The position numbers and the translations under genes were made by a program. The notes beneath the pieces are model-generated. The model was not told where the DNA came from, did no database searches, and worked only from the letters and a program-made list of their open reading frames with translations. From NCBI RefSeq assembly GCF_000420665.1, contig NZ_ATVJ01000001.1, positions 1,426,001-1,490,000 on the forward strand: 64,000 nt of DNA, in the 5' to 3' direction. Source of the DNA: Ponticaulis koreensis DSM 19734 (lineage in GTDB: Bacteria > Pseudomonadota > Alphaproteobacteria > Caulobacterales > Hyphomonadaceae). The stretch's first letter is position 1. Each line of letters opens with the position of its first letter. Shown here one piece after another: positions 50,185 through 58,177 of this stretch.

Positions 50185-50327
50185 TCTGTCATCCTTTGTC
50201 TGTCCGGAAACGCGAAAATGCCCGCATCCCAGCGAAGCTGGAAGAAGCAGGCTTGGCGTCTCTTTGATTGTCCCTAAATGTTAAAGCCTCAGCTCCGGAA
50301 CTGTTCCGAAAACCGCGTTAGGCAGGC

Positions 50328-50564
50328 ATGGCGATTTCAACTGATATGATTTTAAGCGTTATCGGCTTGCTGGTGATGGCTGGTTTCGCGGTTTTCTCTT
50401 CGTATCGCGCCAGTGCGCCGCGGGATGATATGCGTCCGAAACTGCTGCCATGGCGGCTTATAATGATTGTGAGCGCGTTTGTTGCGATCCTGTTCTTCGT
50501 GCACCTGATCAATATTCTGGGTTATGAGACAGGGCCCGGCAAAGGGCTGCTCGGCCGCTTTTAA
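50328..50564 (+). CDS. Small two-helix membrane protein
   Basis: A 78-residue protein with hydrophobic helices at about 7-24 and 44-63, joined by a polar loop (SYRASAPRDDMRPKLLP), and a short tail. The segment FFVHLINILG resembles many small alphaproteobacterial membrane proteins of unknown role. ATG 50328 follows AGGCAGGC. Confidence 0.65.
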   Translation: MAISTDMILSVIGLLVMAGFAVFSSYRASAPRDDMRPKLLPWRLIMIVSAFVAILFFVHLINILGYETGPGKGLLGRF

Positions 50565-50656
50565 GTCAGCATTACAGATGTTTCATCGGATTGTTTTGGA
50601 ACATCAGCCCGACCGTCTCCGTTGACTTGCCATAGGTAGAAAACGGAGGAAAACTT

Positions 50657-51256
50657 ATGAAATACCTCATTACATCCGCCGCATCGCTCGCTCTTCTGAC
50701 AGGCACATCGTCTGCTCAGCTTGGCTCGGTCACATCTGACACGACGGGGCAGCTCGGCACGAGCGTGGGTGAAGGCATAGACCTTCAGACAACAGTAGAC
50801 ACGTCCGCTACATCTGTATTCGACGCTGATACGGTGCCGGTGGAAAGCACGCTGGCAACAAGCCTCGAAGGTTCGCTCGAGACATACGAACTTGAAAATG
50901 CCGGTGACCGGCTGGAAAACCAGCTTCGTGGCCGCGCCGAAATGATGCGCGAAGAGACGAACCAAGGTGTCGTTGAAGCCAGAAACGAAGGCTGGCAGGC
51001 CACGCGCATCAATACGAGGGTTGAGCCGGTCCCAACGCCGGTAACCGTCTACACACGTGACGGCGCAGAGGTTGGCACAGTCGATCGCATGGACAATGGC
51101 ATGATCTATGTCCGTGGCAATGGTGAGGCTGATGCTGAAACCATGCAGGTTTCAGGTGACAGCGCCGCATTCCACGCTGACGCCAACGCTGTCGTACTCG
51201 ATGCGAACGAAGCAGAATTCCGTGCAAACGTGGAAGCATCAGCCGGTTCACGATAG
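50657..51256 (+). CDS. Secreted protein of unknown function
   Basis: A 199-residue protein with a signal peptide (MKYLITSAASLALLTGTSSA-Q) and GGAGG upstream. The mature part is acidic and low in aromatics. A central helix (YELENAGDRLENQLRGRAEMMREETNQGVVEARNEGW) and a beta-rich VTVYTRDGAEVGTVDRMDNGMIYVRG segment resemble PRC-barrel-like strands. There are no cysteines. The family is unknown. It ends at the terminator at 51283-51306. Confidence 0.65.
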   Translation: MKYLITSAASLALLTGTSSAQLGSVTSDTTGQLGTSVGEGIDLQTTVDTSATSVFDADTVPVESTLATSLEGSLETYELENAGDRLENQLRGRAEMMREETNQGVVEARNEGWQATRINTRVEPVPTPVTVYTRDGAEVGTVDRMDNGMIYVRGNGEADAETMQVSGDSAAFHADANAVVLDANEAEFRANVEASAGSR

Positions 51257-51282
51257 GCTTCGTTAGCCGCTGATAGAGAGAG

Positions 51283-51309
51283 CCCCGGACGCAAGTCCGG
51301 GGTTTTCTT
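51283..51309. terminator. Rho-independent terminator with GCAA tetraloop
   Basis: CCCCGGAC-gcaa-GTCCGGGG (51283-51302) followed by TTTTCTTT. It sits between the convergent secreted-protein and monooxygenase genes. Confidence 0.9.
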
Positions 51310-51318
51310 TATGTGGCG

Positions 51319-52698
51319 TCAGGCCGTTTCCATGGCCCGGGGCTGCACAGGCAGAGCCTTTTGTTTTGAGATTGCGCGCGCTTCGCCAAGCTTCAGCTCA
51401 CGGTTCAGATCCTTACAATAAGCGTTGAAGTCGATCTGTATGGTGTGACGCGGCGAGGCGTAGAAATGACCTCGGTGAAATTCATCGTCTTTCTTAGTGA
51501 TCGCCTGCATCTCTTCGGGCGGTGGAAGGGCGTATTCGCCCGTCAGATAAGCTGCGATAAGCTTGGATTGTTGTTCGGCGAGATTGACGAGGGTCGGCAG
51601 AGGCTGTGCCAGCCCGACAAAGAACAGATTGTCGAACCCGTCTCGCACCATGCGCTTGAACAGGTCGAACTTATGGTTTTCATCGGGCTTCAGGAGATCG
51701 TCGGAGAAGAACGGGAAGCTGATTTTATATCCGGTCGCCCAGACGATGGCATCGATCTCTTCGCGTGTACCATCCTTGAAGACAACGCCATCGCCGTCCA
51801 GCCGGTCAATTGCTCCTTTCACATTGATATCACCGCAGCCAACGCGGGTCAGGAATTCGCCCGAGACAGACGGATGACCTTCAAGAGGTTCGTGGTCAGG
51901 CTTTGGAAGTCCGTAATCCTCCATATTGCCGATGGATTTCTTAATGGCGCCGCGGGCGAGTTTCCTGCCAAGGCCAGAGGGCAGCCATGCAGGCAAAACG
52001 GCTTTGTCCGCGGGTTTGCCGTTCATGTATTTTGGTAGCACCCAGATACCCCGGCGCAGCGAAATATAGAGTGTGTCGGCAATCGGGCGTTGGGACAGTT
52101 CAGAAGAGATATCCATAGCGGAGTTTCCGCCACCCACGACCATGACTTTCTTGCCGCGGAAATCATATGGTTCAAACGGGTCGCGGTAATGATGGCTATG
52201 GACCTGATAGCCATCAAACTCACCAGGATACTCATCCGGAATGCGTGGGTCCCAATGGTGTCCGTTGGCGACGATTAGCGCGTCATACACCCGCGTTTCG
52301 CCAGTTGAGAGGCGAACCTCCCAGAGACCGTCATCGCGTCGTGCAGCATGGTCGACACCTGTGTTGAAGGTGATCGTCTCGCGCACACCGAAATGATCGA
52401 CATATTCATGGAAGTATTGAAGCAGCTGGGAATGGTGCGGAAAGTCCGGCCAGTCCTTCGGAACGGGAAAATCCTCGAACGCCAGACGCCATTTCGATGT
52501 GTCGATGTGCAGGCTTTCATAGCAGGACGACATACCGTTCGGATTGTTGAAATACCAGTTGCCGCCAATATTGTCCGAGACCTCAAAACAGTCATACGGG
52601 ATGTTCGCATCCTTCAGACGTTTGGCGGTGGTGAAGCCGGACGGGCCTGCGCCGATAATGCAGACTTTCGGCAGGTGGGCTGGGCCGTTGAAACCCAT
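51319..52698 (-). CDS. Flavin-containing monooxygenase
   Basis: A 459-residue FAD/NADPH enzyme. The FAD Rossmann motif is IIGAGPSGFTTAKRL (about residue 14), the NADPH motif VMVVGGGNSAMDISSEL, and FDGYQVHSHHY matches the F-x-G-x3-H-x3-Y fingerprint of FMO/Baeyer-Villiger enzymes. A C-terminal ATGYKISFPFF segment closes the FAD site. It oxygenates nucleophilic N/S centres or ketones; the substrate is unknown. It is divergent from the acyl-CoA dehydrogenase pair, with a shared regulatory site between them. Confidence 0.9.
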   Translation of the reverse strand: MGFNGPAHLPKVCIIGAGPSGFTTAKRLKDANIPYDCFEVSDNIGGNWYFNNPNGMSSCYESLHIDTSKWRLAFEDFPVPKDWPDFPHHSQLLQYFHEYVDHFGVRETITFNTGVDHAARRDDGLWEVRLSTGETRVYDALIVANGHHWDPRIPDEYPGEFDGYQVHSHHYRDPFEPYDFRGKKVMVVGGGNSAMDISSELSQRPIADTLYISLRRGIWVLPKYMNGKPADKAVLPAWLPSGLGRKLARGAIKKSIGNMEDYGLPKPDHEPLEGHPSVSGEFLTRVGCGDINVKGAIDRLDGDGVVFKDGTREEIDAIVWATGYKISFPFFSDDLLKPDENHKFDLFKRMVRDGFDNLFFVGLAQPLPTLVNLAEQQSKLIAAYLTGEYALPPPEEMQAITKKDDEFHRGHFYASPRHTIQIDFNAYCKDLNRELKLGEARAISKQKALPVQPRAMETA

Positions 52699-52763
52699 CT
52701 TGTCTCTCCCTGTATTGTGCGGCGTCTCAAACGGGCCGCGCTTTTAAGTGGAGTGTATGGGGC

Positions 52764-52785
52764 TTTACGTTTGCGTCAACGCGTG
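52764..52785. promoter_or_regulatory. MerR/LiuR-like operator, third copy of shared motif
   Basis: The 15-mer ACGTTTGCGTCAACG (52767-52781) is identical to the one at 11111-11125 and related to the merR dyad. It lies 69 bases upstream of the monooxygenase start. Confidence 0.55.
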
Positions 52786-52937
52786 ACGCTACGGCATAAT
52801 AGCTATGTTCAGGCAGGATATGCCGGAAAATATCGGATTTTTCAGTTTAGATCGAAAAACGTGCTTCTTTGCGCTGGGATAGGGGCGCACATTGGCTAGA
52901 TTTACAGAATAAGACTGAGTAACCTTAAGCGGTTCAC

Positions 52938-52951
52938 GATAGTTTACTATC
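52938..52951. promoter_or_regulatory. 14-bp dyad before dehydrogenase operon
   Basis: GATAGT-TT-ACTATC is a perfect inverted repeat 50 bases before the ATG at 53002, a candidate operator or promoter element. Confidence 0.4.
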
Positions 52952-53001
52952 TAAAGCCTTCAGGGCTGAACCCGATAATATACGTCACGAGGGAGAATAA
53001 A

Positions 53002-54216
53002 ATGGCGGACGGAATGGACCCGACCCTTGACCAGTTCAGGGCCGAAACACGGGCCTGGCTGCAAGAGAACTGCCCGGCGAGCATGCGCACCCCGCAAGTA
53101 GAAGACGAAACCGTGTGGGGCGGCCGCAAAGAAAAATTCAAGAACCCGGACTCCAAGCTCTGGCTTGAGCGCATGGCCGCTAAAGGCTGGACCGCGCCAA
53201 CATGGCCGAAAGCTTATGGCGGCGGTGGCCTTACCAAGGAAGAAAACCTTATCCTGCAGCAGGAACTCAAGCGCATCAAAGCGCGTCCTGCGCTGAACTC
53301 TTTCGGTCTCTGGATGCTTGGCCCTGTTCTTCTGGAATATGCCAATGAAGAGCAGAAGCAGAAATTCCTGCCGGATATCGTCAACGGCAAAATCCGCTGG
53401 TGTCAGGGCTATTCAGAGCCGGGCGCAGGTTCTGACCTCGCAGGCCTTCAGACCAAGTGTGAAGACAAGGGCGATCACTGGCTGGTGAATGGCCAGAAAG
53501 TCTGGACGTCTTATGCCGATCAGGCTGACTGGATTTTCTGTCTGGTTCGTACCGACACTTCCAAAAAGCATGAAGGCATTTCCTTCCTTCTGTTCGACAT
53601 GGAAAGCGAAGGCGTCGAAGCGCGTCCAATCAAGCTAATCTCCGGTTCGTCTCCGTTCTGTGAAACCTTCTTCAACGACGTGAAGGTTCCGAAGGATCAC
53701 CTCGTAGGTCGTCTGAATGGCGGCTGGGAGATTGCGAAACGCCTTCTCCAGTATGAGCGTTCAAACATCTCAGCGACTGGCTTTGGTGCTGACCGTGCTG
53801 GCACACCGCCGCTTCATGAGCGCGCGAAAGAGTATGTGGGCACAGATGCGAGCGGCAAACTGCTCGATCCGGACCTGCGCATGCGTCTTGCGGACCTCGC
53901 AATGGATGACAAAGCCTTCAAGCTGACGGTTGCCCGCATGGCAGAGCAATCTAAAGCTGGTGAGGAAGTCGGTCACACGGCGAGCATCGTGAAATATGCT
54001 GCGGCGAAGCTGAACCAGAAGAAGACAGAAATGACTGTCGAAACGCTTGGTTATCAGGGCCTTGGCTGGGAAGGCGAGGGCTTCACAGATCTGGAGCTAG
54101 CGTCCAACAAAGCGATGCTGCGTGCCAAAGCGAACTCGATTGAAGGCGGCACTTCAGAGGTGAACCTCAATGTGATCGCGAAGCGCGTTCTCGGACTGAA
54201 AGAGCATAAGGGGTGA
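53002..54216 (+). CDS. Acyl-CoA dehydrogenase (subunit 1 of a pair)
   Basis: 404 residues. Features: AKGWTAPTWPKAYGGGGLTKEENLILQQEL, YSEPGAGSDLAGLQTKC, WLVNGQKVWTSYADQADW and the C-terminal IEGGTSEVNLNVIAKRVLGL (catalytic-base region with Glu). This N-terminal style is typical of dehydrogenases of the steroid/long-side-chain type (FadE28-like), which form heteromers with a second subunit. GAGGGAG precedes ATG. The second dehydrogenase follows 64 bases later. Confidence 0.9.
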   Translation: MADGMDPTLDQFRAETRAWLQENCPASMRTPQVEDETVWGGRKEKFKNPDSKLWLERMAAKGWTAPTWPKAYGGGGLTKEENLILQQELKRIKARPALNSFGLWMLGPVLLEYANEEQKQKFLPDIVNGKIRWCQGYSEPGAGSDLAGLQTKCEDKGDHWLVNGQKVWTSYADQADWIFCLVRTDTSKKHEGISFLLFDMESEGVEARPIKLISGSSPFCETFFNDVKVPKDHLVGRLNGGWEIAKRLLQYERSNISATGFGADRAGTPPLHERAKEYVGTDASGKLLDPDLRMRLADLAMDDKAFKLTVARMAEQSKAGEEVGHTASIVKYAAAKLNQKKTEMTVETLGYQGLGWEGEGFTDLELASNKAMLRAKANSIEGGTSEVNLNVIAKRVLGLKEHKG

Positions 54217-54280
54217 AACCAACGCAACGTTGGCGCGCCCTGAGCGCTGCCGACCTGCGTTTGTTATCAAGGAAACGAAA

Positions 54281-55417
54281 ATGACATTCGTACTTACTGA
54301 AGAGCAGAACATGCTCAAGGAAGCCGCTCAGGATTTCATGTCCGAGCAGCTCTCACTCACACACTTCCGCAAGCAACGTAATGCGGGCGCAAACGGTAAA
54401 GACCCTGAAAGCTGGGGCGCTATGGCCGAAATGGGTTGGTATGGCGTTCTGGTCCCGGAAGAATTCGGTGGGTCTGAATTTGGCTATGTCGGCATGGGGC
54501 AGGTACTGGAAGCTCAGGGCCGCACGCTGGCGTCTTCTCCGCTTTTGCAGACAGCTATGGTCGGCGTATCAGCACTGGTTCTTGGCGGTACAGACGCACA
54601 GAAGTCTACGGTTCTGCCGAAGATCGCTGAAGGTAAGATTACAACGGCTCTGGCTGTGGACGAGCATGCTCACCACGCGCCGGCCAATGTTGCGATGACG
54701 GCTGAAGCAGCAGGTGGCGGCTACACGCTCACCGGTAAGAAAGTGTTTGTGCCAAACGGTCATTTCGCCGACCTCTTCATCATCGCAGCACGTACATCCG
54801 GTTCTGCGGGCGATACAGACGGCATCACGTTGTTCATGGTACCACGTGACACGGACGGCCTGACAATCGGCGAGCTCAGCACGCTTGATTATCATGGTGC
54901 AGCGAACCTTGAACTGAACGGTGTTGTGGTTCCGGCTGCAGACGTTCTGGGCGAAGTTGGCGGCGGCTTTGCGCTTCTGGATGCTGTTCTCGACCGTGGC
55001 CGTATTGGTGCGGCGGCTGAACTGCTCGGCCTGTCTGTGGCGGCGTTTGAAATGACGCATGAATATTTGCAGACGCGTAAGCAGTTCGGTCAGCTGATTG
55101 GGTCTTTCCAGTCTCTGCAGCACCGTGCAGCGATCATGTTCTCTGAAATCGAGCAGACGCGTTCTTGTGTGGCGGGTGCTCTGGCGGCCCTCGATGAAGG
55201 CCGTGATGATGTTGCTCAGATGGCATCTCTTGCGAAAGCCAAAGCCTCTCATCTGGCACACCTCGTCACGAATGAGACAATCCAGATGCATGGCGGTATC
55301 GGCATGACAGACGAACATGATGCAGGTTTCTTCATCAAGCGTGCGCGCGTTGTTGAGGCGATGTTCGGGGGTGAAGGTTTCCATAAGGAACGCTATGCGA
55401 GCCTTCTCGGTTTCTAG
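54281..55417 (+). CDS. Acyl-CoA dehydrogenase (subunit 2 of a pair)
   Basis: 378 residues from ATG 54281 (AAGGA upstream); the frame opens at 54230. It has FVLTEEQNMLKEAAQDFMSEQ, MAEMGWYGVLVPEEFGGSEFG, YTLTGKKVFVPNGHFAD and QMHGGIGMTDEHDAGFFIKRA. The terminal motif is MFGGEGFHKERYASLLGF rather than the usual GGT-x-E, and the FAD-site TEPGAGSD-type segment is replaced by AVDEHAHHAPANV. It is probably the non-catalytic or substrate-shaping partner of the first subunit in an alpha2beta2 enzyme (inference). A strong terminator follows. Confidence 0.88.
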   Translation: MTFVLTEEQNMLKEAAQDFMSEQLSLTHFRKQRNAGANGKDPESWGAMAEMGWYGVLVPEEFGGSEFGYVGMGQVLEAQGRTLASSPLLQTAMVGVSALVLGGTDAQKSTVLPKIAEGKITTALAVDEHAHHAPANVAMTAEAAGGGYTLTGKKVFVPNGHFADLFIIAARTSGSAGDTDGITLFMVPRDTDGLTIGELSTLDYHGAANLELNGVVVPAADVLGEVGGGFALLDAVLDRGRIGAAAELLGLSVAAFEMTHEYLQTRKQFGQLIGSFQSLQHRAAIMFSEIEQTRSCVAGALAALDEGRDDVAQMASLAKAKASHLAHLVTNETIQMHGGIGMTDEHDAGFFIKRARVVEAMFGGEGFHKERYASLLGF

Positions 55418-55745
55418 ACTGTCCTGAAAAGGGACTCTGACTGTCCCAATTCTCGCATTAAGCGAAAGGCCCGATGAAAATCGGGCCTTTTTTTTAACCT
55501 TTTGAATCTGTTTGATTCTTTGGATTTTAATTCAGAAATGAAAGAAGTGCCTGCTTTGTTTGCAGGCAAAATGCAGCAAAAACAGTGAATTATAAAAATT
55601 CTTCTCTGGAATATCCCCTTTTGCGCGAGCGCTGTTGCGAGTCTTGAAAACGCAATGATACGTTAACTCTACAGCTTGGTATTTTTGTTGCTGGTACTCG
55701 TTTAAATCGTGCGCTCGGGGCGCACCAAACGAACCTGGAGACGAC
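55418..55745. other. 328-bp intergenic region before ParA-type gene
   Basis: It contains the terminator at 55465-55495, two GANTC sites 10 bp apart (55504-55508 and 55514-55518), and a 7-bp stem TGCCTGC/GCAGGCA at 55548-55568 whose role is unclear. The rest is AT-rich and promoter-like. No gene is supported. Confidence 0.5.
55465..55495 (+). terminator. Rho-independent terminator after dehydrogenase pair
   Basis: AAAGGCCCGA-tgaaaa-TCGGGCCTTT (55465-55490) followed by a T-rich tail. Confidence 0.93.
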
Positions 55746-56540
55746 ATGAAGATCGTAACAATTGGCAGCTTCAAGGGTGGTACGGGGAAAACAACTTTGT
55801 GTGCAGTGCTGGCGACAGCCCTGACTCAACGTGGATTGAAGACCCGTGTTATCGAACTTGAAACGTCTACTAAACCTCTGGCTCGCTTTGAGGCTGCGCG
55901 CGAATTTGCAGACCTGAACAGCCCTAACGTCGCTGATCTTCACGTATCTGGAGGTCACCCTGACGTTCAGGACTGGCAAATGGGTTTCCGCAATCAGGCT
56001 GAAGAAGCTGCGCGTAAAGGCTATGACGTTCTGCTGATCGATACGGTTTCTGTGTGGAAGCCTGAAGTCATTGCAGCTCACCTAGTTGCCGATCTTGTCA
56101 TCACGACGGTTACTGAGAGCCCTGTTGATCTCTATCAGATCATGCCGACAAACGGCCCGAGCATGCAGGCGACGCGCCCTTACTCACAGCTGATCGATCT
56201 TGTTCGCCGTCACGCGCAAAAGCGGAACAAAACCGACTTTGGCTGGTTTATGTGCCTGAACCGCAAATCCCATCTGATTACGCGAGTTGGCGAAAGCGTG
56301 CGCGAGCAGCTGCTCGATTTCTGCGAAGAGTCCAATATCGACCTGCTCGAAGGTCTGGTTGACCGCGTTGGCTACCGCATCATGATGGAGACAGGCGTGA
56401 CGCCGGTAGACGATATTGCCGGTGAACCGATCCAGCGCAGCTTCCTGGCGGCACGCACGGAATCACGTCGCCTTGCAGCGCAGGTTATCCGTCAGTTGAA
56501 CCTTCAGCCGGGCCAGCGTGCGAACTACGCGATTGCGTAA
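55746..56540 (+). CDS. Orphan ParA/MinD-type ATPase
   Basis: A 264-residue deviant-Walker ATPase. The P-loop GSFKGGTGKTTLCAVLA carries the signature lysine, and LLIDTVSVWKPEVIA is the Walker A' equivalent but lacks the usual DxPP/DTPP proline. The C-terminal half has LLEGLVDRVGYRIMMETG and QRSFLAARTESRRLAAQVI. ParA-family proteins form ATP-dependent dimers on DNA or membrane and position cargo. No parB or adapter is adjacent. Within alphaproteobacteria a cell-pole or chemoreceptor-cluster role is possible but unproven. CTGGAG precedes ATG. Confidence 0.85.
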   Translation: MKIVTIGSFKGGTGKTTLCAVLATALTQRGLKTRVIELETSTKPLARFEAAREFADLNSPNVADLHVSGGHPDVQDWQMGFRNQAEEAARKGYDVLLIDTVSVWKPEVIAAHLVADLVITTVTESPVDLYQIMPTNGPSMQATRPYSQLIDLVRRHAQKRNKTDFGWFMCLNRKSHLITRVGESVREQLLDFCEESNIDLLEGLVDRVGYRIMMETGVTPVDDIAGEPIQRSFLAARTESRRLAAQVIRQLNLQPGQRANYAIA

Positions 56541-56570
56541 CGCTTAAAAGGTTTATACTCCGTACAAGAA

Positions 56571-56599
56571 AAGGCCTGAGCATTGCTCAGGCCTTCTTT
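56571..56599. terminator. Terminator between ParA-type gene and ccr
   Basis: AAGGCCTGAG-cattg-CTCAGGCCTT (56571-56595). The right side is T-rich and the left side A-rich, so it can serve both convergent genes. Confidence 0.88.
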
Positions 56600-56624
56600 G
56601 ATTCTGGTTGGCTGATAGCGAGCC

Positions 56625-57902
56625 TTAGCTCGCTTTGCCCGGCGCGTTCTCAAGAACATCTTCAACAGAGCGAAGGCCCGGTTTCGGAGATGTAACCAGA
56701 ACAGCCATATTGCCCGGAAGGTGCTGGTTATCGAGCATCTTCTCGTGTGCTTCCGGAATGTCGCTCCATGGGAAGACTTCGGACATGCACGGATCGATAC
56801 GGCGGTCGATCACAAGCTGGTTCGCCTGCGACGCCTGTTTCAGGTTCGCGAAGTGGGAGCCCTGAACACGTTTCTGACGCATCCAGAGGAAGCGGGCGTC
56901 CATGGTCAGGTTGAAGCCTGTTGTACCGGCGCAAATCACGACCATACCGCCACGTTTTACGACGAAAACAGAAACCGGCATTGTGGACTCGCCAGGGTGT
57001 TCGAACACCATGTCGACGTCCTTTTTGCCCGTGATTTCCCAGATCGCCTTACCGAATTTGCGGCTCTCTTTCATATAATCATTGAACTCAGGGCCGTTCA
57101 CAGTCGGCAGCTGACCCCAGCAATTAAAGTCTTTTCGGTTGAGTACGGCTTTGGCGCCCATACTCATCACGAAGTCGCGCTTCGACTCGTCTGACACGAC
57201 GCCGATTGCGTGTGCACCGGTAACGGCGCAAAGCTGTGTCGCAAACGAACCGAGACCACCGGACGCGCCCCAGACGAGGACGTGCTCACCCGGACGCAGA
57301 ACGTGCGGACGGTGGCCAAACAGCATGCGGTATGCGGTTGCGAGCGTCAGCGTGTAACACGCGCTCTCTTCCCATGTGAGGTGCTTCGGACGTGGCATAC
57401 ACTGGCGCGCCTGAACGCGGCAGAATTGAGCGAAGGAACCGTCCGGAGTTTCATAACCCCAGATGCGCTGGCTTGGCGAAAACATAGGGTCGCCGCCATT
57501 ACATTCCTCGTCGTCGCCGTCATCCTGGTTACAGTGGATAACAACTTCGTCGCCTGGCTTTACACGCGTTACCTTGCGGCCAACAGCCCAGACAATGCCT
57601 GATGCGTCGGAACCAGCTACGTGGAAGTCAGCTTTGTGTACGTCGAACGGTGAAATTGGCTCACCAAGACCGGCCCAAACACCGTTATAGTTTACACCAG
57701 CGGCCATAACGAGAACCAGAACTTCATCGGAATCGATTTCTGGCACTGGAACCTGCTCAAGCTGCATTGCTTGATTCGGACGACCATGGCGCTCACGGCG
57801 AATGGACCATGCGTGCATGAATTTTGGGACGTGGAACTCCGGTGGAATCTCACCAACGTCGTAAATATCTTTTTGCTCGCGAGCCTGATTGGCTAAAGAC
57901 AT
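56625..57902 (-). CDS. ccr: Crotonyl-CoA carboxylase/reductase
   Basis: A 425-residue MDR-superfamily enzyme. The length, insert HCNQDDGDDEECNGGDPMFSPSQRIWGYETPDGSFAQF, AAGVNYNGVWAGLGEPISP and the nucleotide-binding VLVWGASGGLGSFATQL with INRxKDF-like VLNRKDF distinguish Ccr from other oxidoreductases. It reductively carboxylates crotonyl-CoA to ethylmalonyl-CoA with NADPH and CO2, the key step of the ethylmalonyl-CoA pathway for acetyl-CoA assimilation. It is divergent from ecm across a 275-base region with a 20-bp dyad. Confidence 0.95.
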   Translation of the reverse strand: MSLANQAREQKDIYDVGEIPPEFHVPKFMHAWSIRRERHGRPNQAMQLEQVPVPEIDSDEVLVLVMAAGVNYNGVWAGLGEPISPFDVHKADFHVAGSDASGIVWAVGRKVTRVKPGDEVVIHCNQDDGDDEECNGGDPMFSPSQRIWGYETPDGSFAQFCRVQARQCMPRPKHLTWEESACYTLTLATAYRMLFGHRPHVLRPGEHVLVWGASGGLGSFATQLCAVTGAHAIGVVSDESKRDFVMSMGAKAVLNRKDFNCWGQLPTVNGPEFNDYMKESRKFGKAIWEITGKKDVDMVFEHPGESTMPVSVFVVKRGGMVVICAGTTGFNLTMDARFLWMRQKRVQGSHFANLKQASQANQLVIDRRIDPCMSEVFPWSDIPEAHEKMLDNQHLPGNMAVLVTSPKPGLRSVEDVLENAPGKAS

Positions 57903-58080
57903 GCAGTTCTCCCCAAGAACGGTTAGAATATATCCGCCGTGATTTTGTTGTACGTGCGGACATCGAGGCCGCTAACCTGACCGCTGGAAATGAAGAGTCA
58001 AGTATTTTTGCTGCGCCGCAATATAGTTTCTGGGTAAGTGTTGCGCGAAACCGAAGAAACATGCGCCTGAAGGGGGAAAT

Positions 58081-58100
58081 ATTTCGTAGTCTGACGAAAT
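58081..58100. promoter_or_regulatory. Inverted repeat between ccr and ecm
   Basis: ATTTCGT-N6-ACGAAAT (58081-58087, 58094-58100) is a perfect 7-bp dyad, 78 bases before the ecm ATG and 179 bases from the ccr start. It is a candidate operator for divergent control. A shorter GTGT-N8-ACAC element follows at 58126-58141. Confidence 0.5.
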
Positions 58101-58177
58101 GTCTCGCCTCTTCTGCGCGTCGTTTGTGTTGCATTGCACACTAACTCGGGTTTATCTGGCGCCGGGAGAAAACGAAA

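Larger units (their letters stand above)
52699..53001. other. 303-bp divergent promoter region (monooxygenase / dehydrogenase pair)
   Basis: It holds a MerR/LiuR-like site at 52764-52785 and a perfect 14-bp dyad at 52938-52951. No gene is supported; a reading frame at 52348-52899 is antisense overlap. Confidence 0.5.

Noticed and set aside
58126-58141. GTGT-N8-ACAC with TTGCA repeats as a PccR (TTTGCAA) site before ecm
   Set aside because: Only partial matches to the PccR-type motif; the inner bases do not pair. Kept only as a note beside the stronger dyad at 58081.
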